Part shown: positions 15,659 to 22,922 of the stretch, piece by piece
How positions within the stretch are numbered: position 1 is the stretch's first letter
How the letters are laid out: every line of letters starts with the position of its first letter
Virus record (IMG/VR): IMGVR_UViG_3300032288_004724
Coordinates: 1-37,764 of that record
DNA: 37,764 bases
Direction: 5' to 3' (one strand)
Origin: a virus
Translations under genes and position numbers: made by a program
Notes under the pieces: model-generated
What the model saw: only the letters and a program-made list of their open reading frames with translations
Database searches by the model: none
Told to the model about the DNA's origin: nothing

Positions 15659-16351
15659 ATGGATATTAATTTAGCTGTTATATCATGTACTAGACTTAAA
15701 AGAGAAGAAGCAATGCAATCACCTTTAATAAGGTCTGCTGAAGATTTTCGTTATAGAAATGATATTGTGTTTGATATTGTTTATGAAAATACAAAAGGTT
15801 TACCTCAAGTATATAATGAAAAAATAGAACAATATAAAAATTCTGATATCAATTATCTATTATTTGTTCATGATGATGTTTATATTGATGATTTGAAATT
15901 ATATGAAAAGATTAAAAGTGCTAAGAAAGATTGTGGATACGATATTGTAGGATTAGCAGGATGTTTGAATCCACGTCTGACAAATCCAGCATTATGGCAT
16001 ATAATGTCAGATAAACAAGACCATAGAGGTCAAGTAGCACATCCAATTGCTAAAGGAAAAAGTCAAACCTATATGTCAGCTTTTGGCATGACGCCAAGTA
16101 GAGTTGCTATTATTGATGGATTATTTATTGGAGTTCATTTACCTTCTATTCTTGATAAGGGTTGGAGATTTAATGAAAATTATACATTTCATCATTATGA
16201 TATGGCTTCTTGTATTGATGCTAATAGAAAAGGATTAAAGATTGGAGTATATCCAATTCATGTTATTCATCAATCTCCGGGATTATTATCAGTAGAAGAT
16301 AAATTATGGAAAACTTCCAACGAAAAATTCTTGCAAGAATATGCTTCTTAA
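15659..16351 (+). CDS. GT-A-like glycosyltransferase
   Basis: 230 residues. The N-terminal nucleotide-sugar domain runs from INLAVISCTR (about 3-12) to LLFVHDDVYIDD (about 67-78), where the H-D-D is the DxD-like metal site. The second half has GLFIGVH (about 159), then FNENYTFHHYDMASCIDANR (about 178-197), matching the acceptor-side ED/HxYD-type block in GT2-like proteins, and IHVIHQSPG (about 203-211). It would transfer a sugar to an unidentified acceptor. Sits directly before gp41 (16 nt apart). It is the second glycosyltransferase in the window. Activity and acceptor are inferred, not shown. Confidence 0.8.
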   Translation: MDINLAVISCTRLKREEAMQSPLIRSAEDFRYRNDIVFDIVYENTKGLPQVYNEKIEQYKNSDINYLLFVHDDVYIDDLKLYEKIKSAKKDCGYDIVGLAGCLNPRLTNPALWHIMSDKQDHRGQVAHPIAKGKSQTYMSAFGMTPSRVAIIDGLFIGVHLPSILDKGWRFNENYTFHHYDMASCIDANRKGLKIGVYPIHVIHQSPGLLSVEDKLWKTSNEKFLQEYAS

Positions 16352-16359
16352 GATAACAT
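16331..16359 (+). promoter_or_regulatory. Candidate sigma70-like promoter of gene 41
   Basis: TTGCAA (16331-16336), 17-nt spacer, TAACAT (16354-16359), 8 nt to ATG 16368. The -35 is part of a 14-bp palindrome (16327-16340) inside the end of the upstream gene. Moderate match only. Confidence 0.35.
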
Positions 16360-16367
16360 GATTATCT

Positions 16368-17699
16368 ATGGTTTTGAATTTGGATAATTTTGAAAGTGTC
16401 TTCTGTTATAAGATGCTTACAGATAAAAGCTTTTTTGCTAGGATTGATCCGTTTTTTGAAGTAGATTATTTGCACGACAAAGATAGAAAGTGTATTATAC
16501 AAATTCAAAAGAATATTGTTACGGAAAATAAGATATTTCCAAATCTCACAGAAATTAAAAATTACATTACAAATAAAGAACAATCACAATCGTTTGTAAA
16601 AGTTCTTACAGAAATTAAAAATATTAATCCTGATTTGAATGAAACAGAATTGTATAGTTGTACTGAAAGATTTTTAAAAGAACGTGGGATTTATAATGCA
16701 ATGTTAAGTGTGGTTGATGATATTCAATCTGGCAATATTGATTCGTCAAAGATTTTAGATTCTTTTGAGAAGAGATGTAAAATTAATCTAGACAATAAAG
16801 GTGGATTCAACCTTGCTAAAGATTTAAATGTGTTAGTCGATTCCTTAAAAGCTAAGGAATCATTCATTAAATCAAAATATAATTGGTTGGATAATATTAT
16901 GGATGGAGGTTTTAGAGCAGAAGGAAAGGCTTTATATCTTGTTGTGGGTCAAGTAAATATTGGTAAGAGTATTGTTCTTGGTAATCTTGCTAAGAATATT
17001 GTTGAGAGTGGAAAGAATGTGCTTTTGATTTCATTAGAAATGTCTGAAATGATGTATGCTTCTAGGATTACATCTAACATGACAAAGATTCCTATTTATA
17101 AATTAAAGGATGAAGTTGATACGATTGAAGAAGCAATGGAGATTTATAGGAATCGTAGCAATGTTGGAGAGTTAATGATTAAGGAATTTCCTCCTAGTAA
17201 AATTACACCAAATCAATTAGAAGCTTATATTAATAGTGTAATTAGTAGTGGCTTTAAAGTTGATGCGGTAGTAATTGACTATTTGAATCTTTTACATGGA
17301 GAAACTGGTAGTAATTCTTATGAGAGATTGAAATATGTTACGGAACAAATAAGAGCATTATCATACATATTTGCTTGTCCATTTATTACTGCTACACAAC
17401 TTAATAGAGGTGGATTTGATGAGGATGATGGTCCAGAATTATCTAATCTATCTGAATCTATTAATATTGCTGCTACATGTGATTTTATTTTTGGAGTATA
17501 TAAAAAGTCTTCAGAGAAATCTTTACCAGTTATTCGTTTTAAGATGTTAAAAAATAGGTGGGGAGCAAATTATGGAGAATATGCTTTCAAAGTTGATACG
17601 ACTACTTTAGCATTGATTGAGGATGATGAATTCAATAATACAATGTGTACTATTGAAGATAGTGAAGAAGAAGAATCGCTTGAAGAATTATCTGAGTAG
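16368..17699 (+). CDS. 41: DnaB-like replicative helicase (gp41-like)
   Basis: 443 residues (T4 gp41: 475). Hexameric 5'-3' helicase that drives the replication fork and works with the gp61 primase. The N-terminal half (to about 150) is the small helical domain. The RecA core has P-loop GQVNIGKSIVLGN (about 194-206; N replaces the more usual residue before the I-G-K-S), SLEMSE (about 222), Walker B VVIDYLNLL (about 301-309) and the sensor TATQLNRGG (about 343). The C-terminus is a short acidic tail ending ESLEELSE. This tail, with its stop, is repeated at 19251-19298 downstream of the inserted DUF1501 gene. Confidence 0.94.
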   Translation: MVLNLDNFESVFCYKMLTDKSFFARIDPFFEVDYLHDKDRKCIIQIQKNIVTENKIFPNLTEIKNYITNKEQSQSFVKVLTEIKNINPDLNETELYSCTERFLKERGIYNAMLSVVDDIQSGNIDSSKILDSFEKRCKINLDNKGGFNLAKDLNVLVDSLKAKESFIKSKYNWLDNIMDGGFRAEGKALYLVVGQVNIGKSIVLGNLAKNIVESGKNVLLISLEMSEMMYASRITSNMTKIPIYKLKDEVDTIEEAMEIYRNRSNVGELMIKEFPPSKITPNQLEAYINSVISSGFKVDAVVIDYLNLLHGETGSNSYERLKYVTEQIRALSYIFACPFITATQLNRGGFDEDDGPELSNLSESINIAATCDFIFGVYKKSSEKSLPVIRFKMLKNRWGANYGEYAFKVDTTTLALIEDDEFNNTMCTIEDSEEEESLEELSE

Positions 17700-17710
17700 A
17701 TTTTTTATAT
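17660..17710 (+). repeat. Direct repeat copy 1 (3' end of gene 41)
   Basis: Positions 17668-17710 match 19256-19298 at 42 of 43 bases; similarity extends about 7-8 bases further upstream if one GAA codon is counted as missing in copy 2. Covers the last codons and stop of gene 41 and the following T-run. Offset between copies is 1588 nt. The non-coding 17711-17866 that follows is very AT-rich and holds only scattered late-like octamers. Confidence 0.9.
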
Positions 17711-17866
17711 GTATTTATAAAAAAATAAAACAAATATTTTAGATAAATAAATTATATATAAAATATTTTAATGGCTATATTTTTATTTATAATATTATGC
17801 AATATAAGTTATAGTCTTTAAAGTTGAATAATATACACTACCAAGGTCCACTAATTAAAATACTAT

Positions 17867-19216
17867 ATGATTACTATACCTAGTTCAAATTCAGGAAGAT
17901 TTTGTGATGGAATGCTAAGAAGAGACTTCCTTCGTATAGGTAGTCTTGCTTTGGGTGGTGTAAATTTATCTCAACTATATGCGGCTGATACAAATAATAT
18001 TTTAGCATCTACTGGAGCTAAGTCAGTAATTATGATTTACTTACCTGGAGGTCCAAGTCATCAGGATATGTTTGATTTGAAAATGGATGCTCCTTCAGAA
18101 GTTAGAGGAGAATTTAAACCTATTAGTACAAATGTAGATGGTATACAAATTTGTGAGCATTTACCTTTATTAGCTAAGAGAGCAGACAGATATACTATTA
18201 TTCGCTCTATGGCTGATTGTGAAGAAAGACACGATGCTTTTCAGTGTCTAACAGGTAAACCTTCCAAGAATCAACCTTCAGGTGGTTGGCCATCTTTTGG
18301 TTCAGCAATTTCTTACTTTCAAGGACAAAGAGACGAATCAGTGCCTTCCTTTGTTGGCCTATCCCCTAAGATGGGACATGCTCCTTGGTCAAGAAGTGGA
18401 GAGCCTGGTTTTTTAGGTGTTAAGCATTCTCCCTTCCAACCAAACAAAGGAGGAGCGGGAGAAGATATGACTTTAAATGGTCTAACGCTAGAGCGTTTAT
18501 CAGACAGAAAACATCTACTGTCTACTATTGATTCATTTAAGAGAGAAGCGGATTCTTCTGGCATAATGTCTGGATTAGATACCTTCAATAAACAAGCTTT
18601 TGGTGTGTTAACATCATCGAAATTGTTGGATGCTTTGGATGTAACAAAAGAAAAGGATTATATTTTAGAGCGTTATGGTAAAGGAGATTCTAAGAATAGA
18701 GATGATGGTGGACCTAAGTTAATGACCCATTTCCTTGCAGCTAGAAGACTAGTAGAAGCAGGGGCAAGAGTAGTAACTGTTGCATTTAGTCGTTGGGATC
18801 ATCATGGAGATAATTTTGGAGCACTAAGACAAGATCTTCCATTATTTGATAAAGGGTTAACTGCCCTACTTGATGATTTAAGAGATCGAGGTTTAGAGAA
18901 AGATGTAGCAGTAGTAGTTTGGGGAGAATTTGGAAGAACACCTATTATTAATAAAGGTGGAGGTCGAGACCACTGGCCAAGAGTATCATGTGCTCTGATA
19001 GCTGGTGGAAATTTTAGGCATGGTCAAATTATTGGTGCTACTGATAGATTAGGAGGAGAACCAGTAGAAAGACCTGTACAATTTGCAGAAGTATTCTCTA
19101 CCTTATATAATCATATGGGAATAGATACAATGACTAGTACAGTCAACGATTTTTCTGGAAGACCTCAATACTTAGTTGATCCAGTAGTAATGCCTATTAA
19201 AGAATTAATAAACTAA
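17867..19216 (+). CDS. DUF1501 (sulfatase-like) protein with Tat-type signal
   Basis: 449 residues, the usual full length of DUF1501 proteins. The N-terminus holds FCDGMLRRDFLRIGSLALGG (about 12-31), a twin-arginine motif followed by a hydrophobic stretch and an Ala-rich cleavage-like region (LYAADTN), so it should be exported folded. The mature part carries family hallmarks: VIMIYLPGGPSHQDMFD (about 55-71), the ERHDAFQCLTG block (about 123-133), FSRWDHHGDNF (about 307-317), GEFGRTP (about 352-358) and GRDHW (about 366-370). These lie in the alkaline-phosphatase/sulfatase-like superfamily; the family's substrate is unknown. No frameshift is seen. The gene is richer in G+C than its neighbours in sampled stretches (29 of 60 at 18361-18420, versus 18-20 of 60 in gene 41). 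It lies between direct repeats of the gene 41 end, so it is an inserted cassette. No clear promoter was found. Confidence 0.93.
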   Translation: MITIPSSNSGRFCDGMLRRDFLRIGSLALGGVNLSQLYAADTNNILASTGAKSVIMIYLPGGPSHQDMFDLKMDAPSEVRGEFKPISTNVDGIQICEHLPLLAKRADRYTIIRSMADCEERHDAFQCLTGKPSKNQPSGGWPSFGSAISYFQGQRDESVPSFVGLSPKMGHAPWSRSGEPGFLGVKHSPFQPNKGGAGEDMTLNGLTLERLSDRKHLLSTIDSFKREADSSGIMSGLDTFNKQAFGVLTSSKLLDALDVTKEKDYILERYGKGDSKNRDDGGPKLMTHFLAARRLVEAGARVVTVAFSRWDHHGDNFGALRQDLPLFDKGLTALLDDLRDRGLEKDVAVVVWGEFGRTPIINKGGGRDHWPRVSCALIAGGNFRHGQIIGATDRLGGEPVERPVQFAEVFSTLYNHMGIDTMTSTVNDFSGRPQYLVDPVVMPIKELIN

Positions 19217-19250
19217 TTCGTTGCATTAAGTGTTATTTTAATATACTATC

Positions 19251-19298
19251 TAGTAAAGAAGAATCGCTTGAAGAATTATCGGAGTAGATTTTTTATAT
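19251..19298 (+). repeat. Direct repeat copy 2 (remnant gene 41 3' end)
   Basis: Read in frame it still encodes S-K-E-E-S-L-E-E-L-S-E-stop, against S-E-E-E-E-S-L-E-E-L-S-E-stop in copy 1. The Leu-Ser codon differs synonymously (TCT versus TCG). This looks like the original gene 41 terminus left behind after insertion. Confidence 0.88.
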
Positions 19299-19305
19299 AG
19301 TGATG

Positions 19306-19313
19306 GATAAGTA
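19306..19313 (+). promoter_or_regulatory. Variant late/middle promoter GATAAGTA
   Basis: One mismatch to GATAAATA, ending 5 nt before ATG 19319. It lies just downstream of repeat copy 2, so it was probably the native promoter after gene 41. Confidence 0.35.
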
Positions 19314-19318
19314 TTTGA

Positions 19319-19732
19319 ATGATACATCAAGTCATTGATAAAAAGTTAATAGAACACAAGTTTTTATGCTTTTGTAGTTTTTTATGCATAATTAATGGTA
19401 AGCGATTAAACATTGCAAATATATTTTTGGAACTAATTAAAAATGAAAATTATAAAAATATACTAAAGGATATTTTAGCAATAGAAACTGATTATGAATT
19501 ATTAAAGTTTATTGTGGATTACGATCCAACTATTGCTAAAAGTAAATACATTTCAAAATTTTTAAACTCACCTAAAGGAACAATCATTAAGAAAAATGCT
19601 CACGAATTTCGAAAAATTTCTATACAACGAACACCTGTTATTGTCACGAAAACTAAAAGGGAAACCGTATCGGCTAAGAGAGGACTTCGAACAACTGGAA
19701 AACCAAAAGGTAGAAGACCTAAAAAGGCTTAG
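19319..19732 (+). CDS. Hypothetical protein with basic, AT-hook-like C-terminal tail
   Basis: 137 residues. The first 90 are mixed hydrophobic and helical (IANIFLELIKNENYKNILKD). The last 45 residues are strongly basic and end in RTTGKPKGRRPKKA, which resembles an AT-hook (the R-G-R-P type core), so DNA binding is plausible. Its last 137 nt overlap the next gene in another frame. It lies between gene 41 and gene 32, the region where T4-like phages keep helicase-loading and late-transcription accessory genes, but I do not see gp59 or gp33 signatures. Function unknown. Confidence 0.6.
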   Translation: MIHQVIDKKLIEHKFLCFCSFLCIINGKRLNIANIFLELIKNENYKNILKDILAIETDYELLKFIVDYDPTIAKSKYISKFLNSPKGTIIKKNAHEFRKISIQRTPVIVTKTKRETVSAKRGLRTTGKPKGRRPKKA

Positions 19733-20231
19733 TTCATTCTTTGAACAATTTGAAAATATTAGTGTAAAGGATTTCTTTACTGCTCCTTACATTATATATC
19801 CTCAAGAAAATCATTTTCCTTTGTCCTTTTATTTGACTAGAAGGGCTATTAATGCTTACAATTTATATCTTAAAAAGATATTAAACTCAGACCCTGATTC
19901 TGATGCTATGCTTGAAAAAGCTCAAGAATCTTTTGAGTTTATAAAAAAATTTATTTCCGAAAAGGGAATAGACATTGACGATTATCCTCGTCATTGTGAA
20001 GGTTTATCAAACTCGATGCTTCTTCATTTGAAAGATGGAAAGATTCCAATCTATTTCATTTTTTCCTTGAACGATGCTGAAAGTGTGATAAAGTCAATAG
20101 ATGAAGATTTGATTATGCTATGGTTTGATTCAAATTTCTTTGATATCTTATCAAAAGCAAAATTTAAATTTCATAAATCAGTAAAACTAAAACAATTAAT
20201 TAATAATAAAATAAAGACAATTAAACAATAA
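19596..20231 (+). CDS. Conserved-looking hypothetical protein upstream of gp32
   Basis: 211 residues. The N-terminal opening NFEKFLYNEHLLLSRKLKGK (about 4-23) leads into PYRLREDFEQLE, KRLSSFF, then DFFTAPYIIYPQENHFPLSF (about 59-78) and YLTRRAINAYNLYLKK. I recall similar proteins in other large AT-rich phages but can give no function. No later ATG exists before residue 100, so the 137-nt overlap with the previous gene appears genuine. Ends 6 nt before gp32, so probably cotranscribed. May be a replication or packaging accessory factor; this is context only. Confidence 0.65.
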   Translation: MLTNFEKFLYNEHLLLSRKLKGKPYRLREDFEQLENQKVEDLKRLSSFFEQFENISVKDFFTAPYIIYPQENHFPLSFYLTRRAINAYNLYLKKILNSDPDSDAMLEKAQESFEFIKKFISEKGIDIDDYPRHCEGLSNSMLLHLKDGKIPIYFIFSLNDAESVIKSIDEDLIMLWFDSNFFDILSKAKFKFHKSVKLKQLINNKIKTIKQ

Positions 20232-20237
20232 AATAAT

Positions 20238-21104
20238 ATGTATACATCCGAAATATTCAAATCAATTAGGGATTCATTGAATCGCACTACTAGTGATGGT
20301 GGAAATTCTTCATATAAGAATATCCTGAAGCCAAAAGCAGGAAAGACTTATCAACTACGTTTGCTTCCAAACATTAAGAATGGGGAAGAAACTTTTGTCC
20401 ATTATTACAATCATGGATGGAATAGTTTTAGTACTGGAGATTATGTTTCTATTATTTCTCTCCAAACATTTGGAAAGAGAGATCCAATCGGAACAGAACG
20501 TCTTAAGATTAAGAATGGTGAAAATGAATTGCTTAAGAAGAAAGCAGAGACAGTTAAGTGGAATGAATATTGGGCAGTAAATGTTTATGTTGTGGATGAT
20601 CCAGTTAATCCAGAAAATAACGGTACTGTTAAGATTCTTCGTTTTGGTCGTCAGCTTAATAAGATTATTGATGCTGCGATTAATGGAGAAGATAGCGATG
20701 AGTTTGGTGAAAAGGTATTCTCTCTTGGTAGTGATGGTGTAAACTTTAAGCTTAAGGCTGAAAAGCAAGGACCATACACTGTCTATACTAGCAGTCGTTT
20801 CTCATCACCAAGTGACTTGCAATTATCTGATGATAAGATGAAGGAAATTTATAATTCTCTTCATGATTTGTCTGGATTGATTCAAGTAAAAACTGAACAA
20901 GAGATTCGTGATTTCTGGACAGAACACTTTTTAGCAACAAAGAGTATTCGTACTGATGACGATGAAGTTGTTCAACAAAAACCAAAGAAGAATAGAGAAA
21001 TTGAAGAAGAAGAACTAATGGCATCAGTTAAAGATACTGATACATCAAGTGTTGATGATTTAGGTATTGATGAATTGATTGAAGACGTAATTAACAGCAA
21101 ATAA
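20238..21104 (+). CDS. 32: gp32-like single-stranded DNA-binding protein
   Basis: 288 residues (T4 gp32: 301). Coats single-stranded DNA and organises replication and recombination proteins. N-terminal basic segment (about 1-30), OB-fold-like core: KTYQLRLLPN (about 36-45), FVHYYNHGWNSF (about 53-64), AVNVYVVDDP (about 114-123), KILRFGRQLNKII (about 132-144), then a flexible acidic C-terminus (VKDTDTSSVDDLGIDELIED), the partner-docking tail. I see no cysteine in the whole protein, so the zinc site of T4 gp32 (His plus three Cys) is missing although the histidine-containing HGW region is kept. Six nt after the upstream gene and 3 nt before the next. Confidence 0.9.
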   Translation: MYTSEIFKSIRDSLNRTTSDGGNSSYKNILKPKAGKTYQLRLLPNIKNGEETFVHYYNHGWNSFSTGDYVSIISLQTFGKRDPIGTERLKIKNGENELLKKKAETVKWNEYWAVNVYVVDDPVNPENNGTVKILRFGRQLNKIIDAAINGEDSDEFGEKVFSLGSDGVNFKLKAEKQGPYTVYTSSRFSSPSDLQLSDDKMKEIYNSLHDLSGLIQVKTEQEIRDFWTEHFLATKSIRTDDDEVVQQKPKKNREIEEEELMASVKDTDTSSVDDLGIDELIEDVINSK

Positions 21105-21107
21105 TAT

Positions 21108-21488
21108 ATGACTAGAGAAGAATTCGAAACAAGAAATGCGGTTCTCAATTTTTTGGGAACCATCTATCAAGAAGTGTCAAAGGTTGACAAGAATATTGTT
21201 GGTGCAAATTCGCATCTAAGACCTAAGAAGGAAGAGTTTACTAGACTAGCTGAAAGTGCAGTTATGTCTATTCAAAATGATCCTACTCCAAGTATTCCTA
21301 CTAATGATGAAATCCTTAAAATGAAGGAAGAAATTGGTGGTAAGGGTGGCAGTGTGAGTATTCCTCAAGAAATGGTTAATGCTGTTATTGGTATTGACAA
21401 TACACTGAAAGGATTATATACTCTGTTCCAACAAATCTATGGAACAGATTCAAAAATTAACGATACTGAACAAGAGCAGCTTTCTTAG
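21108..21488 (+). CDS. Hypothetical protein between gp32 and clamp
   Basis: 126 residues, helical and charged: FETRNAVLNFLGTIYQEVSK (about 6-25), a Pro/Gly middle (NDPTPSIPTND) and a C-terminal helix VNAVIGIDNTLKGLYTLFQQ (about 89-108). It overlaps the start of the clamp gene by 50 nt in another frame, implying coupled translation. Not recognised. Its place between gp32 and gp45 makes a replication or late-transcription accessory protein reasonable. Confidence 0.6.
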   Translation: MTREEFETRNAVLNFLGTIYQEVSKVDKNIVGANSHLRPKKEEFTRLAESAVMSIQNDPTPSIPTNDEILKMKEEIGGKGGSVSIPQEMVNAVIGIDNTLKGLYTLFQQIYGTDSKINDTEQEQLS

Positions 21489-22182
21489 TAAGTTCTTAGT
21501 TCCAATATCTAGAATACAGGAAACGTGTCTTATCACCTTGCGTGATGGACACGTTTTCTCTTTGGTGAATGCTGAGAATAATATTAAACTATATGCCAGA
21601 TGTGATGATATTAAGTATTCTGGAGAGAGTCTCAATCTAGGTTTTTCAGATATTAAAAAGCTTATTAAAGCTATTGATATGATTCAAGATAATGAAGTTG
21701 AATTAAAATTGAATTCTAATAATATTGAATATACTGGAAAGAATAATATGTTTAAGATATTTCTAACAGATGATTCAAATATTCCTCTTCCAAAGATTTC
21801 TATTAAGAAAATAATGGATTTCCAGTATGACACTAAGTTCTTGGTTAATCCTGACATTTTCTCAAACTTAATCAAATCATCTGCTTTCATTACAAATAGC
21901 AATAAAGTTTATATTACAACTGTTGATGGAGGAGTAATGGCAGAATTAAATGACAAGACAAAGAAGAATGTTGATGTCTTTACGATTAAGATTTCTGAAA
22001 CATTTGATGGGTCTAATGTAAGGTCTATTCCATTTCCATTTGATTTGTTTAAGATAATTAATGGATATGGTAAAACCAATAACATCGGGATGTCTATAAA
22101 TAATAATGTAGGCATTATTGCAATTGATGTTTTTGATAATAACTATATTTTAAAATATATAGCATCTGCTCATGAACAATGA
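21439..22182 (+). CDS. 45: Sliding clamp (gp45-like)
   Basis: 247 residues (T4 gp45: 228). Ring-shaped processivity factor for gp43, which also activates late transcription with gp55. Start MEQIQKLTILNKSSFLSKF places the first helix as in T4; no other in-frame ATG lies nearby. The strand pattern (TCLITLRDGHVFSLVN, VELKLNSNNIEYTG, KVYITTVDGGVMAELND, GIIAIDVFDNNYILKYIASA) is the double-domain DNA-clamp repeat. It follows gp32 here, unlike T4 where it sits with the clamp loader. Genes for the loader (44/62) are not in the window. Overlaps the next gene by ATGA. Confidence 0.85.
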   Translation: MEQIQKLTILNKSSFLSKFLVPISRIQETCLITLRDGHVFSLVNAENNIKLYARCDDIKYSGESLNLGFSDIKKLIKAIDMIQDNEVELKLNSNNIEYTGKNNMFKIFLTDDSNIPLPKISIKKIMDFQYDTKFLVNPDIFSNLIKSSAFITNSNKVYITTVDGGVMAELNDKTKKNVDVFTIKISETFDGSNVRSIPFPFDLFKIINGYGKTNNIGMSINNNVGIIAIDVFDNNYILKYIASAHEQ

Positions 22183-22562
22183 AACTAAGCATTAATAAGA
22201 GACAGCAAAATAAGATTAAAACGCCCGGATATTTCATTAAACGGATGCGTGATAGTGGTTATTGTGTACTTAGAGTGTTTCAGCAGTTTAGTGTATATGA
22301 CCCAAGAAAGTGGGTAGTATTGATAGATCCAGGTGGAGCTTCAGTATTTCTTACTTGTTATCATAACAAAGATTTTAACAATCAAGTTATGTTTGAATTC
22401 AATGATGGTGGAAATTTCTTTCCGAAGAACTTTTCAGTTAGCACTGAGTCCATAGAAGTTATAGTTCAAATTTTAGTAGAAAAAAACATACCTGTAATCA
22501 ATGAAAAAAACAAATTTTATAAACCAAAACCAGAAAGAAAAAGTTCGAATGATTCCATCTAA
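22179..22562 (+). CDS. Conserved-looking hypothetical protein after clamp
   Basis: 127 residues starting inside the clamp stop (ATGA overlap). Ordered beta-rich body: GYFIKRMRDSGYCVLRVFQQ (about 17-36), DPRKWVVLIDPGGASVFLTC (about 41-60), VMFEFNDGGNFFPKNF (about 70-85), SIEVIVQILVEKNIPV. The block DPRKW...FNDGGNFFPK is well formed and looks conserved. I know of similar proteins in T4-like cyanophages only from memory. Basic C-terminal tail. Function unknown. Confidence 0.7.
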   Translation: MKLSINKRQQNKIKTPGYFIKRMRDSGYCVLRVFQQFSVYDPRKWVVLIDPGGASVFLTCYHNKDFNNQVMFEFNDGGNFFPKNFSVSTESIEVIVQILVEKNIPVINEKNKFYKPKPERKSSNDSI

Positions 22563-22914
22563 TGATAATTCTTCAGAAGGCGAAGTTCCAAAAAAGAAAA
22601 AGAAGCCTTCAAATGCCAAAAAGCGTACTCCAAGAGAAAAGCCATTAGATAAAGCTTATATGGAATATATTGAGCAAATATTAATGGATTCAATGGAGGA
22701 AGCAATCATTGAAGAAAATAAAGTAAGGAAACTTGATAATAAAACATTAACTTCTATTATGGAAGAATACCTTAGTGCATTTATAGTAATTGGATATGAT
22801 TGTAATAATGAACCAGTTATTATAATGAATGCAAAGAACCAAATGCAAGCAGATGGTATTGCTACATTGGTTAATAAATTAATTATGAACGCAAATAAAA
22901 ACGGATTAGAATAA
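22549..22914 (+). CDS. Hypothetical protein with basic N-terminus
   Basis: 121 residues from ATG 22549 (overlaps the previous gene by 14 nt; an ATG at 22501 would overlap by 62 nt). Lys/Arg-rich start (KKKKKPSNAKKRTPREK), then a helical and mixed body: AYMEYIEQILMDSMEEAI and SIMEEYLSAFIVIGYDCNNEPVII. Possibly a small accessory factor such as a late-transcription coactivator, though no specific gp33 feature is seen. In the clamp-centred operon. Confidence 0.55.
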   Translation: MIPSNDNSSEGEVPKKKKKPSNAKKRTPREKPLDKAYMEYIEQILMDSMEEAIIEENKVRKLDNKTLTSIMEEYLSAFIVIGYDCNNEPVIIMNAKNQMQADGIATLVNKLIMNANKNGLE

Positions 22915-22917
22915 ATA
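22910..22917 (+). promoter_or_regulatory. Late-type octamer AATAAATA
   Basis: Ends 5 nt before ATG 22923; overlaps the stop of the upstream gene. Confidence 0.4.
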
Positions 22918-22922
22918 AACGT

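Noticed and set aside
16327-16340. 14-bp palindrome ATTCTTGCAAGAAT before gene 41
   Set aside because: Lies in the coding end of the upstream gene. One occurrence, so an operator role cannot be told from chance.
17711-17866. Late-like octamers (for example TAGATAAATA) before the DUF1501 gene
   Set aside because: They are over 100 nt from the start, not at the 5-6 nt spacing seen elsewhere, and the region is AT-rich enough for chance hits.
19303-19338. Eleven-residue frame MDKYLNDTSSH after repeat copy 2
   Set aside because: Very short and overlapping the ATG 19319 gene. It could be a leader peptide but nothing supports it.
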